Shown: piece by piece, positions 48,183 to 58,801 of the stretch
Numbering within the stretch: position 1 is the first letter of the stretch
Layout of the letters: the number at the start of each line of letters is the position of its first letter
The notes under the pieces: model-generated
The model's input: only the letters and a program-made list of their open reading frames with translations
Told to the model about the DNA's origin: nothing
Databases searched by the model: none
Translations under genes and position numbers: made by a program
Origin: Hyperoplus lanceolatus
Taxonomy: Eukaryota; Chordata; Actinopteri; Uranoscopiformes; Ammodytidae
DNA: 64,000 nt
Direction: 5' to 3'
NCBI GenBank assembly: GCA_026929865.2
Contig: CM049403.1
Coordinates: 1,590,001-1,654,000 of the forward strand

Positions 48183-49018
48183 TTATCTCTCCTCCACTGA
48201 AACGTCAGGCTGTTTGCTGTAGCTAGTCTCTCCTGCCTCCAGAGGGTAACCTTCTTCCACAGTCACCTGATGGTAGATCTCCTCAGGTGGGTGGGTCTTC
48301 TGCATGACTACATACATTGATGAGTTTGTGGGTGCCATCTGGTGGGCAGGAAGGAGTAGAAATAAACTCAGAAGAAGGCACTATTGCTGTATGAATACAA
48401 ATATGCATACATATGAATACAACTGAAGCTACATGTTCAAAATTCTTAATCCAACATACATCTGTGCGATGCAGTTTATCTCTACAACAAAACTCCCTAA
48501 CACCAACAAAAGCTTTTTGGTGAAAAACTATAGCAACATATTTCAATGAGAAAGACACATTCACACACACAACACACAGACTTACAAAGCACTAGCAACA
48601 AGCAATATAACATAACATTTAAACTCTTGATATTTAAAATGTTCAAAGTTTAAATGATTTCACATAAATCACTATTATCTTTAAAGAATACTGTAAGAGA
48701 AACATATATCGGATCTGTGGCACACAATAGGAAAACATTGGAGATGTGTCACTACAGCAATGTAGTGTAAATACTGCCTAAAAGACTTGAAGGGGTTTAA
48801 AAGTGAATAAGTCATTACAAACAATTGTGTAGAAACAAATCCATTCAGACACTTTAATACATACATACACACCTCTTTAAAGTGCTGAGGCAGTGCATCT
48901 CTTGGGCAGAGAAAGTGGGATATGCTTTTGCGATAAACCACTGTGACCACTACCAGAGCCACTGCCATTGCCATTACGACAAATGTAACCACGGCCGCCA
49001 CCCATGGAGCCTCTTCAT
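48183..49018 (-). CDS. class II cytokine receptor (CRFB/IL10RB-like), last two exons
   Basis: On -, exon 49018-48873 (acceptor TTTTGCAG, donor AAAGAG|GTGTGT) and exon 48299-48183 (acceptor CTGCAG) join in phase 0 and end in TAA. The first encodes a ~22-residue hydrophobic transmembrane segment (VVTFVVMAMAVALVVVTVVY) and a juxtamembrane CPRDALPQHFKE. The second encodes THPPEEIYHQVTVEEGYPLE and ends SKQPDVSVEER. The basic stop-transfer residues followed by SPR/CPR..LPQH(F/L)KE is the pattern of IL10RB-type class II receptors, where this box1-like region binds a JAK kinase. The extracellular fibronectin-III exons are not in the window or not recognised. If no intermediate exon was missed, the cytoplasmic tail is short, as in accessory chains. 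Which CRFB member it is cannot be settled here. Confidence 0.75.
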
Positions 49019-49299
49019 CTGCAAAACAGTCAGACCAAGAACAGCATAATACATTACTATGTTTCTAATGCTATTTTACCACTGCTTGTTGTCACAACCT
49101 CATTCCACAACACATTACTTGTGTTACAGTTTAGTACAATATTTATTCATTCATATTTGGTTGCTCCACCTTAAGTCAGCCAGGTCAGGATAGTTTAGTT
49201 TCAGTTTTGTTTTTCATCTCCATGTCAAACAGCTGTATGCTTAGCTGATCGGCTTGAGACTTGCAGAGCAGACACCGGGTGTCAGTCTAGAGCAGGGGT

Positions 49300-50560
49300 G
49301 ACCAGCTTGTGAGCTACTTTTAGCTTTTGACCAAGTCAGGAGGATCTACCTACTATGAAAATGCAAAACATATATTTATTTAAACATATATTGGTAATTC
49401 TTTATATGTGCAATATAAGTTGGTGTACCTTGCAAAACTTCATGAAACCATATTGCCAGGCCGCCTCCACCTGCCATTAGGCCCTGGGGCTGAGAGGTTT
49501 CGTAGGCCCCCTTTTTGGCTGTCTTACAACAATGTGTAATATTTCATTTGATTAATAAGCAAATCATTTTAAGGTAATACAGTATTTCTCAAAGGAATTT
49601 TGGAGACTGTGGTGGGGAGTCAGGACCTTCCACGGGGCCTGGGGGCATGCCCCCCCCGGAAGAAAAATTTGAAGCTTTTAAAGTAAAATGTATCAATCTG
49701 GTAGCCTGGAAATCCAGACATGCCGCTAGGCGCTGGCAAATTAAATTTGCTGCGCCTGGTCTTTAAATATGTCAAGAAATCCTGAGCTATATTTCAATTG
49801 GTTCTATCTGATATGGGCGGCCCAGAGCCCTTTGTATGGTGCTCAGGGGCGGACGTACCCGGATGACGACAGTGCTGTGCGTGAGCAGTCGAAGACGAGA
49901 TAGTAAACATCAAAGATGGCTGCGGATATGTTGTTTGAGTTTGAGACGGCTTTGGCCTTGACCCTTTACGATTTGGAAGGCGGCACTCAAATCTTTCATA
50001 AGCAAGTAAGAGGAATATTCTGTTTTGCCGACTGACCACGGCAAAAGTTTAATTTAACAGTTAATCCTCGCGAAACGAACGGGGTTTAATACGTCACCTT
50101 GTTCATTGCTCTGATTGGTTGTAGTGCTATCCAATTGCGTGCAGTGGCATTTGAAATGCACGAGTAGGAGCCGCCCCTTGAGTTGGGAATTACTATTGAT
50201 CATGGCCAGACCCTCTATCGTTCTAGATATGGGTCTGGATTTCCAGGCTATCAATCTGGTGCATTTTGAGAAGAAAACTAAGGCTAAGTCAGCTGCGTCC
50301 TATGTGAGCTATTTAGTACTATTTTCTGGAATAATTCGGAGACACAGAATTATCAAAAAGCAGAAAGAAAAAATTTACAGGTTTAAAAAATCTACAGGTT
50401 TGAAAAAATCTACAAAAATGTACTGGTGCATGATAGGCCCCTGATCTCTGTATGCCCCCCCCACCCCCCACGAAGGTTAGTAGCCTATAATGAGCCAGTC
50501 AATTGTTTATTTTTTTTAAATAATGTTGTTCGGGGCCTTCAAAGATTAGGAGCCTATATT
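49300..50560. mobile_element. hAT remnant, reverse-oriented relative of 33628-34402
   Basis: GGGGGCATGCCCCCCCCGGA at about 49646, then TTTTAAAGTAAAATGTATCAATCTGGT and, beyond the MULE-like insert, GCATTTTGAGAAG, match the complement of 34130-34210. Termini are not defined. Confidence 0.5.
49703..50249. mobile_element. MULE-like MITE, copy A (547 bp, 11-bp TSD)
   Basis: Ends AGCCTGGAAATCCAGAC and GTCTGGATTTCCAGGCT. ATCAATCTGGT is repeated exactly at 49692-49702 and 50250-50260. A 9-11 bp duplication points to Mutator-like elements, although no transposase is present. Same family as 63175-63723. Confidence 0.8.
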
Positions 50561-50580
50561 GAGCCAGTGAAATATATATA

Positions 50581-52163
50581 CAGTGCTGTGTGAAAGTTTG
50601 TGAACCCCTTGAGCCTTTTGGAATTTTATTTATTTTAACCATTATTAATTTATTTTGATCAATACCAGTATTTTATATGAAATAACAGATGTTTGTTTAT
50701 CAATTCAACAGTTTTCTTTTCCAGAAATCAACTGTTAAAAAAGATAAAACTAATTATTTGACAAATGTTGTATCTGCAAAAGTTTGTGAACCCTGAGCTG
50801 CATTGCTTAAATGGAGCAGGTAAACACAATCAGGTGGTGAGTGATGTAATGGACCAATGTAATGAGAGATCTTTAGGGAAGAAATTGGGCGGCACTAGAT
50901 AAAACAGAGATCAAACCAGGTCAGTTTAGGCACACCAAAGTGAACCCATACAGGTCAGACATGCCAAAAGGGAAAACAATCTCAGAGGATCTCAGGAATA
51001 GAGTTGTGATGCTGCACATTTGTCTGGGGACAGCTATAAATTAATTTAAAAAAAGTTTGAGCTCCATCGGTCCACCGTGAGACAAATCATCTACAAATGG
51101 AGAGCTTTAAGAGTGACTGAATATCTGCCTAGAAGTAGACTTCCTTCAAAAATATCCATAAGCAACACAAGAAAAGTTATTTTTCAGTTAAAAGCCAACC
51201 CAAACATTACATCTAGTGATTTGCAGACCAATCTTGTAGCATCTGGGTACAGATGTGCATGGTTCCACAATAAGAATAAGAATAAGTCAACATGGCTTTC
51301 AAGGGAAGGTTACTGAAGAAGCCTCTGCTCTCAAAAAAGAACAAAAGTGCTTGTCACAACTTTGCCAGAGAGCACCTGGAGATACCTGAAGTCTTTTTTG
51401 TGGACAGATTTGTCCAAAATTGAACTGTTTGGTCACAACCAAAACCGCCATGTTTGGGCAAAAACGCAACTCTGCCTACCACCAAGAGAACCTTCTCCCA
51501 AGTGAAGAATGGTGGTGGCAAATCTCCAGATGTAATGTTTGGGTTGGCTTTTACCTGAAAAATCCCTTTTCTTGTGGTACTTGAGGATATTGTTGAAGGA
51601 AGTCGACTTCTAGGCAGTTAAGTCACTCTTAAAGCTCTCCATTTGTAGATGATTTGCCTCACGGTGGACCGATTGAGCTCAAACTTTTTTATATGAATTT
51701 ATAGTTGTCCCCAGACAAATGTGCAACATCAAAACTCTATTCCTGAGATCCTCTGAGATTTTTTCTCCTTTGAGCATGTCTGACCTGTATGGGTTCAGTT
51801 TGGTGGGCCTAAACTGACCTGGTTTTATCTTTGTTTTATCTAGTGCCGCCCAATTCCTTCCCTAAAGATCTCTCATTACATTGGTCTATTTCATCACTCG
51901 ATTTGGCCCACCTGATTGTGTTAAACTTGCTCGATTTAAGCAATGCAGCTCAGGGTTCACAAACTTTTGCACATACAACATTTGTCAAATAATTTGTTTT
52001 ATCTGTTTTAACAGTTGATTTCTGGAAAAGAAAAATGTTGAATTGATAAACAAACATCTGTTGTTTCATATAAACATACTGGTATTGATAAAAATGAATT
52101 AATAATGGTTAAAATAAATAAAATTCCAAAAGGCTCAATGGGTTCACAAACTTTCACACAGCA

Positions 52164-52166
<3 letters not shown>
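50581..52166. mobile_element. second foldback Tc1 (1,586 bp), other family
   Basis: TA flanks (50579-50580, 52167-52168). Ends CAGTGCTGTGTGAAAGTTTG and complement. Arms 50581-51147 and 51595-52166 are inverted copies; the 447-nt centre is single-copy. The left arm and centre on + encode Tc1 transposase pieces: HRSTVRQIIYKWRAL, NPNITSSDLQTNLVASGY, FLWTDLSKIELFG (Leu where Glu is usual after the Asp) and GHNQNRHVWAK. The C-terminal catalytic part is absent, replaced by the inverted arm. It abuts (TA)n at its right end. Confidence 0.9.
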
Positions 52167-52227
<61 letters not shown>

Positions 52228-52232
52228 AACAT

Positions 52233-52273
<41 letters not shown>
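52164..52273. repeat. (TA)n and (CA)n microsatellites
   Basis: (TA)n at about 52165-52222 and (CA)n at about 52236-52273, immediately right of the foldback Tc1. Confidence 0.95.
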
Positions 52274-52275
<2 letters not shown>

Positions 52276-52439
52276 CTCAGACCCTGGCATTGCTCTGAGC
52301 AGGATGCTCTGGTCTTCTCTCCATGCATGAATGCTGACCATAATGATTTGTATTGTCTTTTGAAACTAAGTAAAGATTTGTTTCCATATTGGACTTGAGT
52401 GAAGTTTTCTTCAACAAAAAACTTCTTCCACACAGTATA

Positions 52440-53083
52440 CAGTACAGACCAAAAGTTTGGACACACCTTCTCATTCAATGAGTTTCCTTTCTTTTCATGA
52501 CTATTGACATTGTAGATTCACACTGAAGGCATTAAAACTATGAATTAACACATGTGGAAATATGTACTTAACAAAAAAGTGTAAAACAACTGAAAATACG
52601 CCTTATATTCTAGTTTTTTCAAAGTAGCCACCTTTTGCTCTGATTACTGCTTTGGACACACTCTGCATTCTCTTGATGAGCTTCAAGAGGTAGTCACCTG
52701 AAATGGTTTTCACTTCACATGTGTGCCCTGTCAGGTTTAATAAGTGGGATTTCTTGCCTTATAAATTGGGTTGGGACCATCAGTTGTGTTGTGCAGAAGT
52801 CATGTGGATACACAGCTGATAGTCCTACTGAATAGACTGTTAGAATTTGTATTATGGCAAGAAAAAAGCAGCTAAGTAAAGAAAAACGAGTGGCCATCAT
52901 TACTTAGAAATGAAGGTCAGTCAGTCCGAAAAATTGGGAAAACTTTGAAAGTGTCCCCAAGTGCAGTCGCAAAAACCATCAAGCGCTACAAAGAAACTGG
53001 CTCACATGAGGACCGCCCCAGGAAAGGAAGACCAAGAGTCACCTCTGCTGCGGAGGATAAGTTCATCCGAGTCACCAGTGATC
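52440..53083 (+). mobile_element. Tc1 element, 5' part only
   Basis: Begins CAGTACAGACCAAAAGTTTG after TA (52438-52439). A transposase start, MARKKQLSKEKR, lies at about 52856, followed by KVSPSAVAKTIKRYKETGSH and DRPRKGRPRVTSAAEDKFI, the helix-turn-helix and hook region. It stops at GTCACCAG where L1 sequence begins. Catalytic domain absent. An early stop (TAG at about 52904) breaks the frame. Confidence 0.8.
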
Positions 53084-54290
53084 AGTGTTCACGTGATCAG
53101 TGTTCTCGGCGGCATCTTGGCGTCCCTCGCCGGTCCAACACGGTGCACCCTCTCAATGACCACTGATGACTTTAGAGCCGTATCACCAAGCACCTCCGGT
53201 ATCCATTTTTCCAAAAAGGGGCACGCATCCCGTCCTTCAGCCCCCTCCGGTAGGTTAACTAGTCGCAGGTTGTTTAGTCGAGACCTGGTCTCCAAATCCA
53301 AGAGCTTGTCCTCCAGCGTTTTATTTTGTGACTCCAGCGAGGACAATACAAAAATCAGGAGAAGGTGGCCAGGCAGCGTATTCACAGCTTCATACTCATC
53401 CCAGGCCAGAGGAGTTATGATTCTAATTCATAATACTGTCCCATTTCAAGTGAAAAATGTTATCAAAGATAGAGGGGGAAGATATTTGATAGTCCAAGGC
53501 TCTTTGTTATCAGTAAATCTAAATTTAGTAAATCTGTATGGTCCTAACATTGATGATCCTAAATTTTTTGTAGATCTGTTCCTTTCTATCGCATCATTTG
53601 CGGGACAACACATAATAGCAGGAGACTTTAACTGCACATTAAACCCCAATGTGGATAGATCCACAGGAGTAGATCAATCACACAACAGGTGTAGAATAGT
53701 TATAAACCGTTATATTAAAGAATTGAATCTGCTAGACATATGGAGAGAATTGAAACCACAAGCTAAAGCCTACTCTTGTCACTCTAACACATTTCAGACA
53801 TACTCTCGAATTGATTATTTTTTAATCTCCTCAGAGCTGCGGTCCAAAATTAATAACTGTTCCTATGGAAATATAGTGGTTTCAGATCATGCACCATGTT
53901 GTTTAGTGTATGTTGATAAACAAATGGCAAAAGATCCACCTAGATGGCACTTTCAGCACAAATGGTTACAAGATGAAGAATTTGTAAAATATATAGAAAA
54001 ACAGATAAAAGAATTCTTTGAAATTAACACTACACAAACGTCTGCTTGTATAAGATGGGAAGCATTTAAAGCCTTTCTCAGAGGGCATATTATAAGTTAT
54101 ACAGGTTCTAAATCAAAAAAGGTGCGTGAGGAGAGGTTACAATTGGAACATAAAATTAAAATTCTTCAGGAAAAAATATATGCGAAACGTGACCCACAAA
54201 TGGAAAAGGATTTGCTTATTTTGAGGGCTGAATATGACAAGTTGTCTGCTTTCAGAGCTGCGTCTAGTCTTCTAAGACTGAAGCAATCTT
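53084..54290 (+). mobile_element. L1-like LINE with inverted 5' segment
   Basis: 53350 down to 53085 on - encodes an ORF1 piece (LEDKLLDLETRSRLNNLRLV, NLPEGAEG..PFLEKWIPEV), the L1 ORF1 RNA-binding domain. From about 53355 on + the sequence is ORF2 endonuclease: ARGVMILIH, IAGDFNCTLNPNVDRSTG, YSRIDYFLIS and VVSDHAPCC (SDH catalytic His), running into the linker to 54285. It then ends at a T-run (54289-54302). RT is missing. The head-to-head arrangement fits twin-primed insertion with 5' inversion. It is a different subfamily from the L1-like LINE at 30-36.8 kb. Confidence 0.8.
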
Positions 54291-54302
54291 TTTTTTTTTT
54301 TA

Positions 54303-55366
54303 ATTATGCAAAATTAAAATACACGTTTACAGCCTAAATTCTACATATTTGCAAATCACTTTTTCTTTGTGTGGATATAACTTTACAAAACACAATTACA
54401 CACTTACAAATGATTGCACTTCACATTTGTAAGGCTTGTTCTACAGATCTCAGTGGTAGAAATGGGACAAAATTATGTAAAAATGTAATGTGGCTCACAA
54501 ACTCACAGGAGGCAATCCACAAATATGCAAACCCCTTTTCACAAGCAGAAACAGATCCGTAAATGCGTAAATATGACTTTGTATTTTCAGAGTAAGTTCT
54601 ACATATTTGCAAGTCAAAAATTACAGGTTTGTGGATAGTGAAATACGTGTGAATCATGATACACACTTGTCAATTGTCTTCTGTGCTTTTACAAAACTGT
54701 TTTGCTTCCACAGATAATAAAGTCCAATAAAATCTTCCATAAGAAAAAAAGACAATACGCTCTTATGAGACACGAACAAGCCTTTCTTTATATCCCCTTT
54801 TTAAATCTAGGGGCACGAGCGCGAAAGGAAAATTCGCCAAGATTAGTTTTCATTGAAAGAGAGAGAGAAGGGACAGTCCGCGAGTGATCAGTGAAACCAT
54901 CAACTGCGCGGATCACTTGACCTATTCTCCTCTCAGTGTCCCGCTGTCGTCTCGTCACGTCTTTAACATGTTGCCAACTGGCGACTTTTTCCGCTATACC
55001 TGCCGACTTTCCACCATAGCGATAAGGCTGTTAAAGACCAGCGACACATCTTGCAACTTTCAGAGTAGCAACGGCTTCTGTCTACTCCTCCCGCTGACAG
55101 GCAGCACTCACTCACTCACACGGGCAGTCTAAGCTGAGTCTGAGCAGCCCCCCGCCACCTGCAGCAGCCAGCAGACAGACAGCACCGTGTGTCAGGTGAC
55201 GTTTGTGAACACGAAAATTATTGTATAGGTCCACATTCAATAGGCCACTGCATATCCATAAAAAAGCTAACCTTGTAGAATATGGCAACCCAAAAGGTTT
55301 GGAAAGTGAGTTAGTGTATGTAAATAGGCCTAATTAATTTGTAAATTACTTGGTCAACATTTTCTA
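54303..55366. other. no gene; dispersed repeat words
   Basis: 54330-54700 repeats TTCTACATATTTGCAA and ACACACTTACAAAT-type words, probably a short dispersed repeat. 54.8-55.2 kb has a GC-richer patch with short frames but no family. Confidence 0.35.
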
Positions 55367-55370
55367 TTAA

Positions 55371-56301
55371 AGCGGCTACGAGTAACATTTAAATATCTTT
55401 TAAACAGCCTCATGTTTCCTCTGATAATCATAAATTACCTTTAACAGCAAACGAGACCATCAGTGCAAAGAAAGACGTTTTTAAATAGTTTTTATTACTG
55501 CTTTTAGTCTGGTCGCACACCCAGTCCGATTTTCGGTTCGCTCGTGCAAGCTCTATGGTCACATATCCCTATTGGTCGCAGATTTCAGTGTGGCGCAGCA
55601 ACGTGAATTGAGAAGCCTATCCCTCCAGGTGAGGGAAGGGGAGCGGGAGCCTTGTTTGATACAGTTATTTGTCGTCATAATGACTGATAACGGGGCTGAA
55701 CCATCAAAGAAAAAAAAGAAAATGCAATGAAGAAAAGCTAAAAGGGAGAGTGATATAGGCTACGGGGGGGACGAGGGCGTTGCCAAGCAACGTGTATACA
55801 ATTTCACGAGAGCAAAACTAGACTGCAGTGTTTACTCCTAAATGAATGAGCGGTTGGTACTAACACAAAGTTTGCTTTGCTTCACCATCATCAGATAACC
55901 ATTATCTGAAATTGTCATTATTCACATCAACAACACAAACACATTACCTCATCGTGATCCATACTAACTGCCGTCTATCGTTCATTCGCTTTCTGTGAGG
56001 AGTCGGACACGTAGCCTAATCTTTCAGCTCCGTGAGAGAGAGTAGTTAGCAATCAGCATTGCAATCAGGTGCGTGTGGCAGTGACTGGCATTAGTTCATG
56101 CAGTGTCAAAACCACTCTCACGGAGCCGAAAAGAGTCCTCACACTTTCAACACACGGACATGCACTATATTGCTCCCTTCTCAGTTCACACTCACGCGCC
56201 TGGCACGCGCTAGTAAACAGCTTTGCGACAGCGGGCGTCGTAAAAATACTACCGCTTTTGTCCAAAGGGGACGCCAACGTGCCATGTTACTCGTAGTGGC
56301 T
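55371..56301. mobile_element. TTAA-flanked MITE, copy 3 (931 bp)
   Basis: TTAA at 55367-55370 and 56302-56305. Ends AGCGGCTACGAGTAACA and, inverted, AGCCACTACGAGTAACA. Uninterrupted, so useful as the family reference. It keeps MTDNGAEPSKKKKKMQ and the AAAGCTAAAAGGGAGAGTGA block. Confidence 0.9.
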
Positions 56302-56363
56302 TTAATTGTGACTCTTTCAGAATTGCATATAATGCAAATTAGTTGATAATGTCATCTAGCTAC

Positions 56364-56468
56364 TAGGGCTGGCCCGAATACCATTTTTCAGGCTCCGAAT
56401 ATTCGTTGGTTTTTCCGAGCGAATATCCGGATATTCGGTCCAGAAAAACACCATCAAAAACAACATTA

Positions 56469-56501
<33 letters not shown>

Positions 56502-57327
56502 GTTAATAATCCCTATACTCCCTGGAACCGATTTTGACAATATCTGCATATTATTTTGTTGAAGATTTAATAGCTTTTGAACGTTAATTAATAGGCCTAA
56601 GTAAGTTGGAGTTCCTTACCTTTTCCCCGTGGACGCGAACAGCTGTCCAAATCAGCTGTCCTCTCTTACGTAACGGGAGCTTTTCAATTAATCCTGGAAT
56701 GTGCATCTTTGTTTTCAGGGAATTTATACAATAAATCCATAACAAGTACCGAATTATTGATTGTCTTATGTGTCCATATTATATCCATTATATTGACCGG
56801 GTATTGCCAAGACGTTCACGCTCTGCAGCAAGCCAGTCACAGCTCATGGGTGCGGTGCTGTACGTAAACATACAGCTAAGCTAAGGTTAGCATTTAGCTA
56901 AGCATTACTTTTCCTCCCGAGATCCCGCTAATGTTGTGTTATAAAGTTAATGAAAACAAGTTATCTATTCTTCCTCCACCTCTCTCGCTTCTCTGCTTGG
57001 TGTCGCTTATAGTTTGCATCTCTTGCTCTGGTAACGTCACGTAGCATACAGCTGGTGTATCACCGGCTTTGAAAAGTTCAGCAGCCAACTAGGTCAAAGT
57101 TCAAAGGTGGTTCTGCCGTTCCAAATGGATCCAGTAGATGGCACCATTGTATAATGCGAGACCTACTGGACAATCAAGTCGCCCAGTTACAACAACAAGC
57201 ACACCATTCATTACATTTTCTCAATTAAAAAAAAAAAAAAAAACGAAGCTCCGAATACTAATTTAAGCTCCGAATACTAATTTTCCGAACGAGTATTCGA
57301 ATATTCGAATAATTCGGGCCAGCCCTA
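56364..57327. mobile_element. hAT-type MITE (964 bp)
   Basis: An 8-bp duplication CTAGCTAC lies at 56356-56363 and 57328-57335. Ends TAGGGCTGGCCCGAAT and complement, with subterminal ATTCGAATATTCG repeats. It contains an A-run of about 32 at 56469-56500. No transposase. Confidence 0.85.
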
Positions 57328-58540
57328 CTAGCTACTACTACTTGGTTTTAGGCCAATTACTATTTTTCTTATAGAGGAATCAGCAAAAATAGAGGAGGAA
57401 AAAATCAGAGGGCTCGGGTGTAGTAGGGGCTGTGGTGAAAATGGGCAAAAAAAATCCTTTTCCTAAAGGAATGTCTGAAGGATTTCACATGGTGATACAA
57501 AATCAAAAACACAATGAACTGTATCATCTGTTGTCAATCTGGTCCAAAACATATGCAAAACATAGACCTACTGATATTGTATTGCCAGCGCAATACCAGT
57601 AGGTCTTATTTAGTTAAAATTGGGAAACAGTTGAATAAATGTGTTGCAGGTCTATTTAAGGTGTGCCACTAAATTTTCTGCTTGCGCCCCTAACAATTCT
57701 GAGTTAGGGGCGCCAGTGCTCCTAGTAAAAAAGGTTAGTCTAGAGCCCTAGCCATCGAACGAACGGGGGAGGCGGGCGTGCATGATGGCGATAGCGGCCG
57801 CCGTACACAGCCTGGTCCTTATGAGAGGTAGGCTACACAGGCGAATGAGCGCCGGGGGGTGGACGATTACTTCGACTTCACGGAGAGTTTTTTGTCAGAC
57901 GTTACAGTAGTACATTCATTATGATCGGCCTCTTATAATAGGTCCATGGCAGCACCAAGGGAGGTGCACACCGTTCATTGTGAACAATTAACTAAAAGTC
58001 TATTAAAAGTAAATGTGCCTGTATTATTTATTAAATAAAACACACCATTATGGAGCAAAACCTGTTCTGCATGTAAAGTGATGCTGTTATCTTCAGGGGG
58101 TTAGTGGTGATAAACAATTAGTTAGTGGTTGTAATGAGTCATAATTAATGTTCCAAGTTTACAGATTAAAAGAACATTGAAAAATACTGCCAGTAATAAA
58201 ATAGTGCTGGATACTTTGTATGGGAGTGGTGAAGGATGTGGAATAATCAATAAAATGCACAAACTCTTTGCCATGTGCAAGTTTCAAATTGTTCCAATGG
58301 AAAGCACTAAAGAATATAAACAAGATGTTTCATGTAATGCATCATTAGTGTAGACACATTTTGCAGGACTATTTAAATCATTACTGGTGTGATGTTATGC
58401 AAAAAAAAAAAAATTAAATTGAGCATTTAGGATGTGCTCTAGAAGAGATTTGAAATATATCGAGATATATATCGTGTATCGAGATATAGTCAAAACATAT
58501 CGAGATATTGATTTTAGCCCATATCGCCCAGCCCTAGTGC
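57328..58540. other. no gene; hairpin and hAT end
   Basis: 57564-57606 folds as AGACCTACTG..ATTG / CAATACCAGTAGGTCT. At 58450-58536 ATATCGAGATAT words and GCCCATATCGCCCAGCCCTA form one end of a hAT-type repeat; the partner end is not seen. Confidence 0.4.
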
Positions 58541-58801
58541 TGGCAGTGTGGAGATATAGCAGTGGGCCTCCCTCTTGACTGAGGGCCCTCGTCTGTGTGG
58601 TGATGGCTGGGTCTGTCAACAGGACAACGCTGCAGTTCACAATGGCCGCCTGACAAAGGCCTTCTTCCAGGAGAATAACATTGCTCTTTTGGACCCTCCT
58701 GCATGTTCTCCTGATCTAAATCCCATTGAGAACGTTTGGGATGGATGGCAAGGGAAGCCTACAAAAACGGACGCCAGTTCCAGACCATGGATGCCCTACA
58801 T

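Noticed and set aside
52008-52478. 156-codon ORF on -
   Set aside because: It runs through (TA)n and (CA)n tracts and the Tc1 arm; low-complexity shadow.
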